Positions 5,442 through 7,296 of a stretch of 7,296 nucleotides of DNA are shown in pieces. The notes beneath the pieces were generated by a model. The model had not been told where the DNA came from. It ran no database searches and worked only from the letters and a program-made list of their open reading frames with translations. Source of the stretch: a bacterium. GTDB lineage: Bacteria > UBP18 > UBA7526. Every line of letters starts with the position of its first letter. Positions within the stretch are counted from its first letter, which is position 1. The stretch spans positions 1-7,296 of the forward strand of contig JAUWXM010000055.1 of NCBI GenBank assembly GCA_030616365.1, in the 5' to 3' direction. A program made the position numbers and the translations under genes.

Positions 5442-5470
5442 AGTATAACAGAAATAGTTCCTTTTGTCAA
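5442..5470 (-). promoter_or_regulatory. Consensus sigma70 promoter of tRNA-Asp
   Basis: On the minus strand TTGACA (5465-5470) is a perfect -35 box. It is separated by exactly 17 bp from TATACT (5442-5447), a -10 box one base from consensus. Transcription should begin near 5435-5437, just before the tRNA. The -35 box begins 4 bp after the stop of the upstream outer-membrane gene. With no strong terminator after the tRNA, this promoter could also supply the exported-protein genes at 5249 and 4520. Confidence 0.88.
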
Positions 5471-5474
5471 AATT

Positions 5475-7296
5475 TTAGAATATCACTGCCATTCCCAGCC
5501 AGGGCCGAACATCCTCGTAGTCATCGAAGCCATGGGCTAAGGCAAGTTCCAGGTTCAGAGGAATATGATAGAAGATGAAGGATTTCAATCTCACCCCGGC
5601 TCCAGCATCAGTATCGAAGTTACCAATGGCTAACTTCCCCTGGAACCAGGCAGTACCACTATCCACAAAGACCATGCCATATAATCTATCGAGATAGAAG
5701 AAGGAGAGCTTCTTTCCCATATCCTGCAGAATGGGAAAACGATACTCGGCACTCCAGAATCCCATCTTATCTCCCCGAAAGGTATTCTCTCCATAGCCCC
5801 TCAAGTTTTCCATTCCCCCTAACAGGAAGGCGCCCTGACTCAGGTTATGTCCCTTACAGAAACCCCCCATGGCTCTCAAAACCAGGGTATGGCGCTTATA
5901 GAGGGGAATATATTCTCGCCAATCCAGGGTATATTCATTGAAGTTGAAATCGCTTCCGTAGGACTCATCCGCTAGAGCATAAGAGAGGATGACTCGTCTC
6001 CCCTGTGGGTTGATATCCATATCCAGAGTAGGCTTTATTTGATAATGCATTAGGCTTGCCCCGCAGGTAGCAATATGGCCATCGTCCGGAAGATTGGGAG
6101 GATTAATATCTCTCTCGGTATCTATATCATCAACAAAATAGGCCTCATAATCTAATAATAGATACCCTATCGGTACCAAGGGAAAGCCAGCACCTACTAT
6201 TCCTCCCCGTCTCCTCTCCCAGTAATCATCCGTCAGATTATCCTGATTGGGACCCTCAATATAGTTGGTATAACCAAGAGAGTAGTCATAAGCACCAACT
6301 AGGATATTGGGAAAAAACTGACGGTTGAGATAGTAGGCATAGCCCGATATCCCACCATCTCCTGCATAGCCGATAGCACTCTCAAAGATATGCTTCCCCA
6401 TGACATCCTGGGCGTAGCCCATGACACTCAAGCCCATAGGGAACCAGAGAATGGGTCTTATTCTTGGTCGATACTTTTTTATGGGGTATTCTTCCCTCTC
6501 CTCTGCTTCAGGATTATTTATAGACCCTGCTTTTTGTAATCGGTGATCAGTGATCGGTGATCGGTTTTTCCTTTCACCTGATAACCTGATAACCTGATAA
6601 CCTGATAATCTTTGCTCTTTACCCAAATTTGCTTCTTTAGTCTCTTCCCTCGCTAAGACTTTAATGTCATAGCCATCTGCGCTATAAGAGGAGAAGACCA
6701 TCCTCTTTTCATCAAAAGAATAGGAAGGTTCAAAGGCTCCCCCAATGACATTGGTTAGCTGTATTACTTTCTTTGTCTCCAAATCGAGTTCATAGATGTT
6801 GAAGACTCCCGTCCTATCTGAGGAGAAGATGATTCTCTTGCCCTCCTTTGACCAGGAAGGATCCCGATCGTCTGCTTTATCATTGGTGAGGAAGACTATT
6901 CCTGATCCATCAGCATTCATAAGACAGATATCTCTCTGACCGTTCTTGAACCGAGAGAAAACGATCTTTTTTCCATCTGGTGAGAACCTGGGAGTGAAGT
7001 ACTGAGTATAGTCCTCGATCTTTGTAAGATAGGTAACCTCTTCTATCTCTATATTAAAGAGGCAGATATTTGTTCTTCCGTCTTCGTTCTTGATAAAGAC
7101 AATAGTTTTTCCATCTGGTGAGAGATGAGGCTCCTTGGCCCTCATCCCCCTGGTAAGGCGCCTCTTCTTATTTACCTGCGTCCAGTCAATGAGATAGAGA
7201 TCACTATAATAGGAACCCCGCCAGTTATACCAATTCTTAGAGTAGACTAACTTCTCGCCATCATAGGAGAAGGAGGGATCGGGATTGACTTTTTTC
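5475..7296 (-). CDS. TolB-like propeller fused to Omp85-type outer-membrane barrel (5' truncated)
   Basis: The reading frame is open to the window edge, so the true start lies beyond 7296; the ATG at 7145 is internal. At least 606 residues are visible. From the right edge, five PD40/TolB-type propeller blades can be read, each with a motif like SPDGKTIVF or SPDGKKIVFSR and an Asp-rich turn. They end near codon 165 counted from the internal ATG. A linker (about 165-225) follows, partly encoded by tandem repeats. The barrel begins near residue 230 and contains LLGGMENLRGYGENTF (about 441-456), whose LRGY matches the loop-6 motif of Omp85/BamA barrels. It ends in GMAVIF with terminal Phe. A missing N-terminal part may hold a signal peptide and perhaps a peptidase-MA-like domain, as in some relatives; that is inference. 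Its role is unknown, possibly in envelope assembly or secretion. Confidence 0.85.
   Translation of the reverse strand, partial: KKVNPDPSFSYDGEKLVYSKNWYNWRGSYYSDLYLIDWTQVNKKRRLTRGMRAKEPHLSPDGKTIVFIKNEDGRTNICLFNIEIEEVTYLTKIEDYTQYFTPRFSPDGKKIVFSRFKNGQRDICLMNADGSGIVFLTNDKADDRDPSWSKEGKRIIFSSDRTGVFNIYELDLETKKVIQLTNVIGGAFEPSYSFDEKRMVFSSYSADGYDIKVLAREETKEANLGKEQRLSGYQVIRLSGERKNRSPITDHRLQKAGSINNPEAEEREEYPIKKYRPRIRPILWFPMGLSVMGYAQDVMGKHIFESAIGYAGDGGISGYAYYLNRQFFPNILVGAYDYSLGYTNYIEGPNQDNLTDDYWERRRGGIVGAGFPLVPIGYLLLDYEAYFVDDIDTERDINPPNLPDDGHIATCGASLMHYQIKPTLDMDINPQGRRVILSYALADESYGSDFNFNEYTLDWREYIPLYKRHTLVLRAMGGFCKGHNLSQGAFLLGGMENLRGYGENTFRGDKMGFWSAEYRFPILQDMGKKLSFFYLDRLYGMVFVDSGTAWFQGKLAIGNFDTDAGAGVRLKSFIFYHIPLNLELALAHGFDDYEDVRPWLGMAVIF
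6541..6608. repeat. Two tandem repeats inside the propeller-barrel gene
   Basis: CCTGATAA is repeated four times exactly (6577-6608, 8-bp unit). Nearby, CGGTGAT, CAGTGAT, CGGTGAT and CGG (6541-6564) form a 7-bp repeat. Both lie in the linker between the propeller and the barrel and encode about 23 residues (from RLSGYQVIRLSG to PITDHRL). Neither unit is a multiple of three, so gain or loss of one unit would break the frame. In the shifted frames a stop follows either at once (TGA) or after about 20 codons. They resemble intergenic repeats placed inside a gene. Confidence 0.85.

Noticed and set aside
7143..7145. ATG as the start of the propeller-barrel gene
   Set aside because: The frame continues without a stop to the window edge and encodes another propeller blade (SYDGEKLVYSKN), so this Met is internal.

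Overview
This 7.3-kb window comes from a diderm (outer-membrane-bearing) bacterium. The evidence is an Omp85-type barrel joined to a TolB-like propeller, plus one or two further exported proteins with beta-barrel-like C-termini. No taxonomic marker is present. The many short dispersed repeats between genes resemble those of uncultivated bacterial lineages, but I cannot name a phylum. Every gene, including the three tRNAs, lies on the minus strand, so transcription runs from high to low coordinates.

From right to left, the first gene (5475 to beyond 7296) is cut by the window edge. It encodes a TolB/PD40 propeller followed by an outer-membrane barrel, and its linker is encoded by tandem 8-bp and 7-bp repeats. 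A textbook sigma70 promoter follows the stop and drives tRNA-Asp(GTC). Next come two exported proteins: a probable small outer-membrane barrel (4611-5249) and an unrecognised 163-residue protein (4029-4520). A repeat-rich spacer then leads to tRNA-Phe(GAA) and tRNA-Thr(CGT), which abut with no spacer.

Downstream lies a compact operon: a PTS EIIA-like protein, an unlisted 42-codon small ORF, a twin-CBS protein, an ArsB/NhaD-type permease and a patatin-like hydrolase. A cold-shock protein gene follows after 57-69 bp, depending on conventions for the spacer repeat. The EIIA, CBS and permease genes look like a regulated ion or organic-anion transport unit. The small ORF joins EIIA to CBS by close spacing and a GTGA stop/start overlap. 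A 13-bp inverted repeat could hide the CBS start until that ORF is translated.

The spacers carry several families of short inverted and direct repeats. Three stop codons lie at or inside repeat edges. The most interesting leads are the possible translational switch before the CBS gene, the frame-breaking tandem repeat inside the outer-membrane gene, and a tRNA-Phe whose D-loop and T-loop both depart from the standard elbow contact.
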